Part shown: positions 34,530 to 43,449 of the stretch, piece after piece
How the letters are laid out: each line of letters opens with the position of its first letter
How positions within the stretch are numbered: the first letter of the stretch is position 1
DNA from: CAG-390 sp964579135
Lineage (GTDB): Bacteria; Bacillota; Clostridia; Oscillospirales; CAG-272
Assembly (NCBI GenBank): GCA_964579135.1
Contig: CAZOFD010000005.1
Coordinates: forward strand, 1-64,000
Direction: 5' to 3'
DNA: 64,000 nucleotides
The notes under the pieces: model-generated
Databases searched by the model: none
Seen by the model: the letters and a program-made list of their open reading frames with translations, nothing else
What the model was told of the DNA's origin: nothing
Position numbers and translations under genes: made by a program

Positions 34530-35051
34530 ATGTTTGAGATAGGTAAACTTATGGTATACGGAACGAACGGCGTGTGCCGCGTAACGGATATTTGCCCGTC
34601 TCCCTTCGACGAGTCGGATACGAGAACGTATTATAAACTCGAGCCGACAAAGGGGGCAAACCTTGTTATTTACACGCCCGTGGACAATGAAAGCGTTACT
34701 ATGCGCGAGCTGATCTCGGCAAACGAGGCAGTGGGGCTTTTGCAAAGCCTGCCGAAACTTGAGCCGATAGTCGTGCCGTTTGATAAAAAAAGGCGCGAGG
34801 TGTATCGCGATATCATACAGACGGCATCGCCGTACGAATATCTGCGACTTTTAAAAACCGTGCATTTGCGCAGAGCGGAATTCCGCAAAACGCGCCGCCG
34901 CCTGCCGGATATAGACAGCGATTTCGAACATACGGCACGAGAGGCGCTTTACGGCGAACTTTCGGTTGTTCTCGAGCGAACGAGGGACGATATAAACGGC
35001 GAAATAATGCGTGAGTTTGAGTCCGAGGTTAAGTTGCCGGAGATAAAATAG
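34530..35051 (+). CDS. CarD/CdnL-family transcriptional regulator
   Basis: RNA-polymerase-binding regulator of the CarD_CdnL_TRCF family. The N-terminal Tudor-like domain begins MFEIGKLMVYGTNGVCRVTDI and continues to YYKLEPTKGANLVIYTPVDN; the C-terminal 100 residues are helical. The 173-residue length is right. CarD proteins bind the polymerase beta lobe and stabilise open complexes, often at rRNA and tRNA promoters. It lies directly upstream of tRNA-Ser but ends without a clear T-rich terminator; two GC-rich hairpins follow at 35076-35115. Confidence 0.88.
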   Translation: MFEIGKLMVYGTNGVCRVTDICPSPFDESDTRTYYKLEPTKGANLVIYTPVDNESVTMRELISANEAVGLLQSLPKLEPIVVPFDKKRREVYRDIIQTASPYEYLRLLKTVHLRRAEFRKTRRRLPDIDSDFEHTAREALYGELSVVLERTRDDINGEIMREFESEVKLPEIK

Positions 35052-35184
35052 TTTTTTGTGCCCTTTACCGCGCTGTGCGAAGACGCTTTGTCTTCGCGCA
35101 CCGCTCGGTGCGCCGTTCGGGATTTGCCTTAAGGCGGCGCAAGCTTTCCGTTTTGCGTTTAGACAAAATATTTGCCGAAAATAC

Positions 35185-35213
35185 TTGACAAAGACGAGCG
35201 GATACTGTATAAT
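35185..35213 (+). promoter_or_regulatory. promoter of tRNA-Ser
   Basis: Consensus TTGACA (35185-35190), a 17-base spacer and TATAAT (35208-35213), about 60 bases before the tRNA. Confidence 0.92.
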
Positions 35214-35274
35214 CAATAAAGTGAATTCTGCAAACGGCGTTCACGGCGCAGGTATCTGCGTTCTTGGGGTATAC

Positions 35275-35365
35275 GGAGATGTACTCAAGAGGCCGAAGAG
35301 GCGCCCCTGCTAAGGGTGTAGGTCGGGTAACCGGCGCGAGAGTTCAAATCTCTCCATCTCCGCCA
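35275..35365 (+). tRNA. tRNA-Ser (GCT anticodon)
   Basis: The 91-base class II tRNA has acceptor GGAGATG / CATCTCC, an encoded CCA, anticodon arm CCCCT-GCT-AAGGG and a long variable arm (GGTCGGGTAACCGG region). GCT reads AGC and AGT. Confidence 0.95.
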
Positions 35366-35372
35366 AAATATT

Positions 35373-35408
35373 GCCGAACTCGGTCAGGTATCGAGTTCGG
35401 CGTTTTTT
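35373..35408 (+). terminator. terminator of tRNA-Ser
   Basis: GCCGAACTCG (35373-35382) pairs with CGAGTTCGGC (35392-35401), followed by G and seven T, eight bases after the CCA end. Confidence 0.95.
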
Positions 35409-35602
35409 TAAATTCCGCACCGGCGTGCCCTTTTATGCGGCACCGTGTTTGCGGCGAAAAGATGTGCGCAGGCTTTGCGGCGACGGAGTTGCAGAGATGT
35501 TTTAGGCTTTGCGATTTTTGCCGAAAAACGGGTTGCGCAATCCGGCGGGTGCGTCGCCGGTGTGCGGCGTGCGCCGAAAAAACGAAAGGGGAGAACAGCC
35601 AC

Positions 35603-36100
35603 GTGAAAGACGGTTTTGATAGGCTTACCGCCTGCGGAGAGGCGGGGAAAACGAAAAACGAGGGAAAAACGGCTATCGTTGCTCTGCGCGAGGAGCACCG
35701 CGACGAGGTCATCGCGATGATGCGCGGTTTTTATGCCTCGGACGCGGTATTTACAAACGGCTCGGAGGAGATATTCGCCGCCGACGTCGACGCCTGCGTC
35801 GGAGATAATCCGTATCTTGAGGGCTACGTGTTCAAATCGGGCGGACGTACGGTGGGGTACGGTATGCTTGCCAAGAGCTTTTCCACCGAGTTCGGCAAGC
35901 CGTGCGTTTGGATAGAGGATATTTTCGTCAAGAGCGAGGCGCGCGGGTGCGGCGTCGGAACTGAATTTATAAATTTCGTTTCGCGCAAGTACGACGGGTG
36001 CGTTTTGCGCCTAGAAGTCGAAGAGGAGAACGAGCGCGCCGTTGCGGTATATCGCAAATGCGGCTTTTACGACTTGCCTTATAAGGAAATGAAAAAATGA
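35603..36100 (+). CDS. GNAT-family N-acetyltransferase
   Basis: Acetyl-CoA-dependent transferase of unknown substrate. The fold covers about residues 25-165, with the acceptor-side strand WIEDIFVKSEARGCGVGTEF carrying the R-x-x-G-x-G acetyl-CoA loop (as RGCGVG), then LRLEVEEENERAVAVYRKCGF. A GTG start at 35603 is chosen because AAAGGGGAG lies upstream and the residues before it are Cys/Arg-rich and unlike the family; this gives 165 residues. It is a single-gene unit after tRNA-Ser. Confidence 0.85.
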   Translation: MKDGFDRLTACGEAGKTKNEGKTAIVALREEHRDEVIAMMRGFYASDAVFTNGSEEIFAADVDACVGDNPYLEGYVFKSGGRTVGYGMLAKSFSTEFGKPCVWIEDIFVKSEARGCGVGTEFINFVSRKYDGCVLRLEVEEENERAVAVYRKCGFYDLPYKEMKK

Positions 36101-36230
36101 TGTGCCCGCGCCGCGGCGTGCTCGCAGGGGGCGGGCGTTTCGGCGTAACGTGAAAACTCTGATATGGCAAAATTGTGCAGGTTGCTTGTTTTATAAAAAA
36201 TGATAACGTCCTCAGGTTGTTTGAAATATC

Positions 36231-36362
36231 TGTGGAAAACCTTGTGATAACTGTGTAAAACGTTATCGTTTTGCGGCGGAAAACGGCTTGTACGCTTATA
36301 TTTTCGCTTTATGCGTAAAATTCTTTGCATCAAGAGTTGTTAATAAGTTAAACTGTGGAAAA
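36231..36362. promoter_or_regulatory. patch of DnaA-box-like sequences
   Basis: In the gene-free stretch 36101-36512 four 9-mers occur in the same orientation: TGTGGAAAA (36231-36239), TGTGATAAC (36243-36251), TGTGTAAAA (36252-36260) and TGTGGAAAA (36354-36362). The first, third and fourth match TTWTNCACA or its one-base variant when reverse-complemented; the first and fourth are identical to the box in the dnaA-dnaN spacer. The first and third are 21 bases apart, two helical turns. Apart from a terminator at 36417-36447 the stretch shows nothing else. Confidence 0.5.
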
Positions 36363-36416
36363 CTTTTCCGTATAATTTCCTTCATCTCGCTTTATGCAAA
36401 ACGACAAAAAGAGATC

Positions 36417-36447
36417 AAAAGAGCTCGGCAATCTGCCGAGCTCTTTT
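36417..36447. terminator. bidirectional terminator between the GNAT and ABC genes
   Basis: A perfect 14-base stem, AAAAGAGCTCGGCA with TGCCGAGCTCTTTT around an ATC loop, lies between two convergent genes. The A and T ends serve both directions. Confidence 0.93.
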
Positions 36448-36512
36448 GACTTGGTTGCGATTTTATCCGTGCCGCGTTTCTCTTGCGCTTTGCGCACTTG
36501 ATTGCGAGCGGA

Positions 36513-39173
36513 TCAGATATCGTATTTTGCGAGTATCTGCGCGGGCGTTTTGCGAACGAGCGACAAAACGGGAAGAATGCCGCAAAGCGTGCACACCGCG
36601 TAGATGAATATGCCGACGGAAGTCGCGAGCCACGCGGGATAGTAGAAGAAGGAGTCCGCAAGGCTCGTAATGCTGCGGATATAGAATATTCCGCAACTTG
36701 TAACAAGGTATCCGATAAAGACCGTCAGGGTCGTGAGTACGAGCGATTCTATAAAGAATTTAAAAACGAGATTCTTTTTCGAAACGCCGATGGCACGATA
36801 TATGCCGATCTCTTTGATGCGCGAAAGAAGAGAGGATCTTGCGATAAAATACATACAGACGCAAAGTATCGCAATCGTTACCGCCATAACGACGGCTTGC
36901 GCTATCAGTTCGGTCAGGCAGTCTGCCGTTTTCTCTTCAAACAGGTCGTCGGGCGTTATGAGATTTAGTCTGTAACGGTTTGTCGACGTGGTGTCGAAAG
37001 AGTTGCGAAGCACGGAGTCCGTCTTTTGCGGGTCGAAAGAGTGGATGAGAACGTAGCCGCTGCTAACCATAACGTTGCTAACGGACTCGGATATGAAAAC
37101 GTCCGCCGAGGCGCCGACGTCGATGCTTGCCGGTTCGGGATAGAATTCGTAGTCTTCCGGATAACCGTCGGGATATTTTTCGTTATCGTATGCACCGATT
37201 TTGACGTATATTCTCGAATCGGTAACGCCCATACCCGTGCCTATGGCGAAGTAGTCGTCGTCGGAGATCAGGAAAACGATCTCGCTGCCGATATCGTATA
37301 GCTTTTCGCGAATATCCGCGTCGTTCTTCTTTTCCGTGTCTACTTTGAGCGATACACCGCTGACGGTTATCTCTTCGTCGTTTTTAAATGCAGACTCGTA
37401 AGCGTCGGGGAGGACGTACATCGCCGTCCCCTTGTCGAGGGAGATACCGTAGTCGGAAGCGGGAGCGACGAGATACGAGATATCCGAGTGATAGCGCATA
37501 AAAGCACGGGCATATGCTATTTGCGAGAAGTAAACGGCGGTTTCGTCGGATTCGACGACACCTGCGATCCGCATAAGTTTTTGGTCTTTGCCGAGAGTTT
37601 GGCTTTCCGAGCGCAAGCCGATAAGATCGCCGTAATCCGAGATGTATCCGAAAGTCGATCTCTCAAGCAGTTTGTCCGCCGCCGCGGTCGTTATCAGAAC
37701 GTCGTTTTCCGCTTTAAGCTCCGCCGAGCCCGCGACCGTCGTAAGGTCTGCTGCAAGATATTGCGGCAGCGGAACGGCGTTCGTATAAAAATCCGTGCCG
37801 TAAGAACGAGAGGCGAAAGAGGAGAAGTAGCCGGGGGTAAAATAATATTTTCTGTCGCCGGCACTGTAACGGGATGCCGTGACGAAATCGATGCCGGACT
37901 CCGAGCCGAGGGAGTAGAGTGCCTCGGCTGTCTCGGCGTTCTCGACCCAAACGTAGAAAACGTTGTGATTGTACGTACTTTCCGCGTCAAGATAATTTTT
38001 GATCGAGGTGCCGAAGATCGACGAGATAAAAACAATTACCATAGCGAAGAGCGCCATACAGCAGAATAGCAGTTTGCGCCCCGTGCGTTTTTTGGCGAAT
38101 TTCGAGATCTTGCCCTTTTTGGTTTTTCCGCTTTGCTTGAAATTCGCATAGAATCCGCTCTTTACGGAATACGCGAAAGAGAAGAGCTTGCCGTATTTTT
38201 TGCCGTTTATCGGCGGCAGGGCGGACATATCGACGTCTTTTGTTTTGTCTTGCGCGGCTATCTCCTCGAAAGAGCTGTCAAGAAGACGTATTTCGCTCGA
38301 CTTGTCGATAACGCGCACGCCGGGCGTGTCTACGGAGAGCAACAGCTTGCCGCCGTTGTTGATTATGCGCAGTTTTACGTTGCCGTCGATTTCGTCGCCG
38401 TAAAACTCGATATTCGCGAATTCGCCGCTAAGCGTTTTCTTTTGCATATCGCCGAGATAAACGGTGTTTTTGTCGCGGGTGTTCAGCCCCGTTGCGTCGG
38501 CGTTTTCGTATCTGTTAACGACGGATCCGTCGGAGAGCTCGATAACTACGTCGCAATAGTGATCTACGAGGTCCGCCTCGTGCGTTACGAGCAAAACGAG
38601 GCGATCGCGGGATATGCTTTTGAGCAGATCCATAATCATTCGCGTGTTTTTTTCGTCGAGGTTGCCCGTCGGTTCGTCCGCAAGGATTATGTGCGGATTT
38701 TTAACGATGGCGCGTGCGATGGCTACGCGCTGCTGCTGTCCGCCCGAGAGGGTATTCGGGGTGCGGAGCGCGTATTTGTCCATTCCGACGTTACCGAGAG
38801 CGGCGAAAACGCGCTCCTCGATAGTTTGGCGATCCGTTATACCGCAAAGGCGCAACGCGTCGGCAACGTTGTCGAATACCGTTTCGCTTTTGTTGAGATT
38901 GTAATTTTGAAAGATGTAGCCGACGTATTTGTTGCGTATCGTGTCCGTATTCTTGCGAACGTTTTGCCCGTCTATCAAGATAGTTCCGGCGGAAAAACTG
39001 TCAAGACCGCCTATAACGTTGAGCAAAGTCGTTTTTCCGCAACCGCTGCGACCGAAAAAAGCGACGATGCCTTTGTCGGGCAGGGAGAGCGAGGTGTCGT
39101 TTATAACGTGGTTTTCGTTTTGTTTACCGCGGTTGAAATATTTATTTACGCCTTTTATTTCGAGAATACTCAT
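36513..39173 (-). CDS. ABC transporter, fused ATPase and FtsX-like permease (first of a pair)
   Basis: The 886-residue protein has an N-terminal nucleotide-binding domain at about residues 1-222: Walker A GRSGCGKT (41-48), signature LSGGQQQR (142-149), Walker B IILADEP and the switch His198. A roughly 110-residue linker that looks beta-rich follows (TGLNTRDKN to LPPINGKK), then a basic stretch, a helix at about 368-387, an exported domain and three C-terminal helices with the FtsX/MacB pattern. Such type VII fusions usually work in mechanotransmission or peptide and lipid handling rather than bulk import. The start overlaps the stop of the partner gene by four bases (ATGA), so a heterodimer is likely. 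The cargo is unknown. Confidence 0.88.
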   Translation of the reverse strand: MSILEIKGVNKYFNRGKQNENHVINDTSLSLPDKGIVAFFGRSGCGKTTLLNVIGGLDSFSAGTILIDGQNVRKNTDTIRNKYVGYIFQNYNLNKSETVFDNVADALRLCGITDRQTIEERVFAALGNVGMDKYALRTPNTLSGGQQQRVAIARAIVKNPHIILADEPTGNLDEKNTRMIMDLLKSISRDRLVLLVTHEADLVDHYCDVVIELSDGSVVNRYENADATGLNTRDKNTVYLGDMQKKTLSGEFANIEFYGDEIDGNVKLRIINNGGKLLLSVDTPGVRVIDKSSEIRLLDSSFEEIAAQDKTKDVDMSALPPINGKKYGKLFSFAYSVKSGFYANFKQSGKTKKGKISKFAKKRTGRKLLFCCMALFAMVIVFISSIFGTSIKNYLDAESTYNHNVFYVWVENAETAEALYSLGSESGIDFVTASRYSAGDRKYYFTPGYFSSFASRSYGTDFYTNAVPLPQYLAADLTTVAGSAELKAENDVLITTAAADKLLERSTFGYISDYGDLIGLRSESQTLGKDQKLMRIAGVVESDETAVYFSQIAYARAFMRYHSDISYLVAPASDYGISLDKGTAMYVLPDAYESAFKNDEEITVSGVSLKVDTEKKNDADIREKLYDIGSEIVFLISDDDYFAIGTGMGVTDSRIYVKIGAYDNEKYPDGYPEDYEFYPEPASIDVGASADVFISESVSNVMVSSGYVLIHSFDPQKTDSVLRNSFDTTSTNRYRLNLITPDDLFEEKTADCLTELIAQAVVMAVTIAILCVCMYFIARSSLLSRIKEIGIYRAIGVSKKNLVFKFFIESLVLTTLTVFIGYLVTSCGIFYIRSITSLADSFFYYPAWLATSVGIFIYAVCTLCGILPVLSLVRKTPAQILAKYDI

Positions 39174-41413
39174 TCGTTGTTACCTCCGAGCGTGGATTTA
39201 ACGCTTTCTCCGAAAAGCGCGGAGAGTTGCTTTTTGACAACGCGCAACGTCACAAGCAACGTTCCGACGACGATAAGTATATAGTGCCATGGCTGCAGTG
39301 ACGTGAGGGCGCGGTTGACCGAGGGGACGAAAGACAAAAGCGCGGCGGCAACGGCGAGAACTATTATCGAGGGGATCATCGAAAGCAACATTCTGACGTA
39401 CATTCCCGTTTTGATGACCTTGACGGATATGCCCATAGAGCGCATAATGCCCGCGTCGGCTTTAAAGGCGGAAAATGCTTTTGCCGTGCAAAGATTGATA
39501 AAGAAAGCGAGGAATATGACCGATATCCCCCAAACGACGAGCGCAAGTACGGAGGTGAAGAGCGTTTCGAGTATCTCGAGCATCGAGGGCTCGTACTCTG
39601 TCTTGGAGGAAACGGCGATATACCCGTCGGCACACATTTTGTCGACGGCGGCGTCGGCTTGGCGGTCGTTGGCGAAGAACAGCGAAGCCTGCGAATAATT
39701 TTCGTCTAAAAATTCGTCGACAAGCTTCGTTATGCAATCGACGGAGACGATGGCGCCGGGCGACATAAATCCGTCGTATACTTTGCCCCATACTTCGGTG
39801 TCGAGTTTTTTGACGTTTTTGCCGTCAAACTCTTCGTTGGTATTAAAATCCATATCGAAAGAGTAGGCGCCGAAATTTAAGTACCAATCGTATTTTTCGG
39901 GATATTGTGCGTTTACGTAAGCGTCGCAATCGTCGAAAAAGCCGAAATTGACGTCGTCGTAATCAAAATAGTAGTTTTGATTTTCGGTTTGAGCGTAAAA
40001 ACCGCCGTACGAGTAGCGTCCGCCGCTCGCCAAGAACAGCTTTGAGGCGATATCGAAGCCCTCGCGCGTGAAAGAAACGGACGGTGAGACGGTGTTATCG
40101 CTGTAATAGTGCACGCCGACCACGGTCCAAACCGTTTTAAACATAAGTATATTCGGCAGATTGTCTTTGTCGGTGCCGAATTTGTCTTTGAGAGAAACGG
40201 GTAGGTTGAGGAGCACTTCGTTTGCTTTTTGCGGGGAGCTGCCTATAACGCCGCTGCCGAAATCCGCGTCGAAAGTGAGCGTAACGTCGGGAACGATCGA
40301 GCGATAGTATTCGAATTCCGCCTCAACGTCGAGAAGCAGGTCGTATTTGGTATAAGACGTCGCTCCGTATTTTTTCGCGATGGCGGCGAGCTCATCCTCG
40401 GATATCGCCGCGCCGTCGCCCTTGGTAAACACGACGCGCCCGTCGATGGGCGAGAACATATAGCGCTTATCGAAGAGGTCGGACATCTCTCCGTTCGAGG
40501 CTGTTGTCGCGAATATGCCGAGCGACGCTATTATGAGCAAAAGGCACATAAAAACGCTGAGCTTGGGACGGGAGGTGAATATGGCGTTCCCGAGTGCGAT
40601 GCCGTTTCGCAGGTCGCGACGGGATTTGTCCGTACGGCTTTTCGCTCGCTTTGCACGAGTTTTGGCACTTTGCGTTTTCGTTTCCTCGGCGGGGGCGGCG
40701 CTTTGCGCGCTATGGTCGTCGCCTATGCGATTCGGAGCGAGCACGTGGTCGGACTCGACGGCGCCGTCAAACACTCTGATCTCGCGCGTTGCGATATCGG
40801 CGACCTGATCGAAGTTGTGGGTAACTATTATCAGCAGCTTGTCGCGCGATACTTCGCGAAGCAGGTTTATTATCTCTTTACTTGAGGCACTGTCGAGGTT
40901 GCCCGTCGGCTCGTCCGCAAGGATCATCGGGCTGTCTTTTGCCAAGGCACGGGCGATAACGGTGCGCTGTTTTTGCCCGCCGGAGAGTTGCGAACCCTTT
41001 TGGCGCAGGTATTTCGTCATACCGACGCGATCGATAAGCTCGAGTGCGCGGCGGCGGCGTTCCTTTTTATCCCGAATGTGCATCAGCGCGAGCTCGACGT
41101 TTTGCAAAACGGTGAAGCACTCTATGATATTGTAGTCCTGAAATATAAAAGATACGTATTTTTGTCGATACTGCTCCCACTCGGAAGTGGAGTAGTGCGA
41201 GGTCGTTTCGCCGTTTATGAGGAGTTCGCCCTCCTCATAGGTGTCGATGCCGCTGATAACGTTCAGCAGCGTTGATTTTCCCGAGCCGGAAGTACCCGTT
41301 ACCGCAACGAATTCGCCGCGGTCAAACGTTAGGTTGACGCCGCGTATACCGACGGAAACGTTCCCCTCGTTGACGTAGATTTTGCCCACGTCGCGAAGTT
41401 CAAGCAAAGCCAT
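39170..41413 (-). CDS. ABC transporter, fused ATPase and FtsX-like permease (second of a pair)
   Basis: The same layout as its neighbour: Walker A GTSGSGKST, signature LSGGQKQR and Walker B MILADEP in the first 225 residues. Then come an Ala/Lys-rich linker (EETKTQSAKTRAKRAKS), a helix near residues 275-300, a large exported domain rich in Tyr and Asp (about residues 305-600) and three C-terminal helices. The ATG at 41413 follows AAAGGAG; an in-frame GTG at 41434 lies upstream of that site. It is first in the two-gene operon, with a promoter about 110 bases upstream. No sensor kinase or response regulator is adjacent, unlike bacitracin-type BceAB loci. Confidence 0.88.
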   Translation of the reverse strand: MALLELRDVGKIYVNEGNVSVGIRGVNLTFDRGEFVAVTGTSGSGKSTLLNVISGIDTYEEGELLINGETTSHYSTSEWEQYRQKYVSFIFQDYNIIECFTVLQNVELALMHIRDKKERRRRALELIDRVGMTKYLRQKGSQLSGGQKQRTVIARALAKDSPMILADEPTGNLDSASSKEIINLLREVSRDKLLIIVTHNFDQVADIATREIRVFDGAVESDHVLAPNRIGDDHSAQSAAPAEETKTQSAKTRAKRAKSRTDKSRRDLRNGIALGNAIFTSRPKLSVFMCLLLIIASLGIFATTASNGEMSDLFDKRYMFSPIDGRVVFTKGDGAAISEDELAAIAKKYGATSYTKYDLLLDVEAEFEYYRSIVPDVTLTFDADFGSGVIGSSPQKANEVLLNLPVSLKDKFGTDKDNLPNILMFKTVWTVVGVHYYSDNTVSPSVSFTREGFDIASKLFLASGGRYSYGGFYAQTENQNYYFDYDDVNFGFFDDCDAYVNAQYPEKYDWYLNFGAYSFDMDFNTNEEFDGKNVKKLDTEVWGKVYDGFMSPGAIVSVDCITKLVDEFLDENYSQASLFFANDRQADAAVDKMCADGYIAVSSKTEYEPSMLEILETLFTSVLALVVWGISVIFLAFFINLCTAKAFSAFKADAGIMRSMGISVKVIKTGMYVRMLLSMIPSIIVLAVAAALLSFVPSVNRALTSLQPWHYILIVVGTLLVTLRVVKKQLSALFGESVKSTLGGNNE

Positions 41414-41522
41414 TTTAAAACTCCTTTCGATCACGTCTCTCCGTTTTCGGCGGGCGCGTTTTGCGCCTTGTTAGGCCGTCCTTGGCGGTATGCCGCCGAA
41501 GCGCGGAGAGAAATTAAAAACA

Positions 41523-41550
41523 ATTATATCATTATGCGAAGCGAATGTAA
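41523..41550 (-). promoter_or_regulatory. promoter of the ABC transporter pair
   Basis: On the minus strand TTACAT (41545-41550) and TATAAT (41523-41528) are 16 bases apart. The -10 is perfect and the -35 weak. The leader contains a small GGCGG / CCGCC hairpin near 41484. Confidence 0.55.
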
Positions 41551-41608
41551 ATACGTATCACGCAAAACGGCAATCGTTGCCTTGCGCCGTTGCCCGACAA
41601 AGGGGCGT

Positions 41609-43255
41609 TCAACCGTTCGTTTGCGCCTCCACAAGGCGTTCGCCGCAGTAGATCTTGCGCAGGGTCGGCTTTTCTATCTTGCCGGTGGGGTTGCGCGGAA
41701 CGGAGGCGAAAATTATCTTGCGCGGTCTTTTGTACCTCGGAAGAGCCATACAAAATTCCGCGATTTCCGCCTCGTCGGCGCAAGCGCCCTCTTTCAGTTC
41801 GATAACGGCTGCGGCGATCTCTCCGAGGCGTGCGTCCGGCAGACCGATAACCGCTGCGTCTTTTATCTTTTCGTTTTCGCGCAGAAAGTCCTCTATCTGT
41901 ACGGGGTAGATGTTTTCGCCGCCGGTTATGATAACGTCCTTTTTCCTGTCGACAAGGTATATAAAGCCCTCGTCGTCCTCACGCGCCATATCCCCCGTAA
42001 GGAGCCACTCTCCGCGCAGCGCTTCTTTCGTCGCTTCGGGATTTTTGTAATAGCATTTCATAACGCCGGGACCTGATACCCACAGTTCGCCGACGTCGCC
42101 GCGGCGTACGGGGCAGCCGTTTTCGTCGGCTATCATCGTTTTCCACAGATAACCCGCTTTGCCTATCGCACCCACGTGATCGATATTTTCCGTGCCGAGG
42201 TGAACGCAGCCGGGACCTATGGATTCGGAGAGCCCGTAGTTCGTGTCGTATTGATGTGTGGGAAAAACGGTTTTCCACCGTCTTATAAGGCTCGGCGGAA
42301 CGGGTTGTGCGCCGACGTGCATCAGCCGCCAAGACGAAAGATCGTATTTTGAAAGATCGACGGCGCCGCTTTCCACCGCGTCAAGGATGTCCTGCGCCCA
42401 CGGTACGAGCAGCCATACTATGGTAGCGCGCTCCTCCGCAACGGTGCGCAGGATCCACTCCGGGGTCACTCCGCGCAGCAAAACGGCGCGGCTTGCAGTC
42501 ATAAGCGAACCGAACCAATGCATTTTCGCACCGGTATGATATAGCGGCGGGATACAAACGAAAACGTCGTTGTGCGTTTGCCCGTGGTGCGCCTGCTCGG
42601 TGCGGCAGGAGTTGATAAGAGCCGAGTGATCGTGCAGGATCGCTTTCGGGAAGCCGGTGGTACCCGACGAGAAGTATATCGCGGCAAGGTCCGTCTCGCA
42701 AAGAGTTCCCGTCACGTCGGGGCGATGGGCGGGCGCGGCGTTTGCGTTGAAATCGAGGTCTGCGCAAAAATCTGGACAAACGCCGGGCTCTCCGGCAAAA
42801 AACAGCCCGTCGAGCGAGGATAGCGAGGGCAAGATATCGCGTATTCGCCCGATAAACTCCTCGCCGAATATCAGCACCGACGAATCCGAAAGGTCAAGAC
42901 AATATTTTATCTCGTCGGAGGTATAGCGATAATTCATCGGCACCGCGAGAGCGCCGGATTTGAGTATGCCGAAGTATATCGGCAACCATTCGATGCAATT
43001 CATAAGCAAAAGCGCGACTTTGTCGCCTTTTTTTACCCCGCGAGATACCAAAAAATTCGCTATTCGGTTTGCGCGAGCATCAAATTCTCCCCAAGTCATC
43101 TCAAGGCGAACTCGCGGGTCGTGCCCCTCTTCGTTAAGCGAAAATTCGCGCCATCTTAGCGCGTTGTCGTCTCGATGCGCCGGGTTTATCTCGACGAGTG
43201 CGGTCTCGCCGCCGTACGTTCGTGCGTTCCTTTCGAGGAGATCGGTTATGACCAT
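41609..43255 (-). CDS. AMP-forming acyl-CoA ligase
   Basis: ANL-superfamily enzyme that adenylates a carboxylic acid and transfers it to CoA. The adenylation motifs are IYFSSGTTGFPKAI, YGLSESIGPG, LLTGDMAREDDEGF, DRKKDVIITGGENIYP, and the C-terminal lysine in PRNPTGKIEK. The 548-residue length suits medium- or long-chain fatty-acid, aryl or bile-acid ligases. It stands alone, flanked by the ABC pair and deoB, so context gives no substrate. Confidence 0.9.
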   Translation of the reverse strand: MVITDLLERNARTYGGETALVEINPAHRDDNALRWREFSLNEEGHDPRVRLEMTWGEFDARANRIANFLVSRGVKKGDKVALLLMNCIEWLPIYFGILKSGALAVPMNYRYTSDEIKYCLDLSDSSVLIFGEEFIGRIRDILPSLSSLDGLFFAGEPGVCPDFCADLDFNANAAPAHRPDVTGTLCETDLAAIYFSSGTTGFPKAILHDHSALINSCRTEQAHHGQTHNDVFVCIPPLYHTGAKMHWFGSLMTASRAVLLRGVTPEWILRTVAEERATIVWLLVPWAQDILDAVESGAVDLSKYDLSSWRLMHVGAQPVPPSLIRRWKTVFPTHQYDTNYGLSESIGPGCVHLGTENIDHVGAIGKAGYLWKTMIADENGCPVRRGDVGELWVSGPGVMKCYYKNPEATKEALRGEWLLTGDMAREDDEGFIYLVDRKKDVIITGGENIYPVQIEDFLRENEKIKDAAVIGLPDARLGEIAAAVIELKEGACADEAEIAEFCMALPRYKRPRKIIFASVPRNPTGKIEKPTLRKIYCGERLVEAQTNG

Positions 43256-43449
43256 TTTTCCGTACCATCCGCTTCCTTTAAAGTCGGCTTCCTTTCGGTT
43301 TTAAACGGGTGTTCGGTGCCCATATGGCTCCCTTTGCCCGTATTTTTGTTATTTTGTTGCGTTGCGTTTTGAGTTTGCTTGCGCCGATTCGCATACGCTT
43401 GCGTTTGCTTGCGATTTTCGCCTTGCGTCGCACGCAACGACGGATCGCA

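Noticed and set aside
35600..35610. CACGTGAAAG resembling half of a parS site
   Set aside because: Only one arm matches and it contains the GTG start of the GNAT gene; it is not a palindrome.
42139..42147. TTTTCCACA identical to the oriC-spacer box
   Set aside because: It lies inside the acyl-CoA ligase coding sequence (Trp-Lys codons), isolated from other boxes, so chance is the simplest explanation.
43361..43430. Repeated TTGCG/GCTTGCG words upstream of the acyl-CoA ligase
   Set aside because: The copies are irregularly spaced and short, so they look like compositional drift rather than a tandem repeat or CRISPR.
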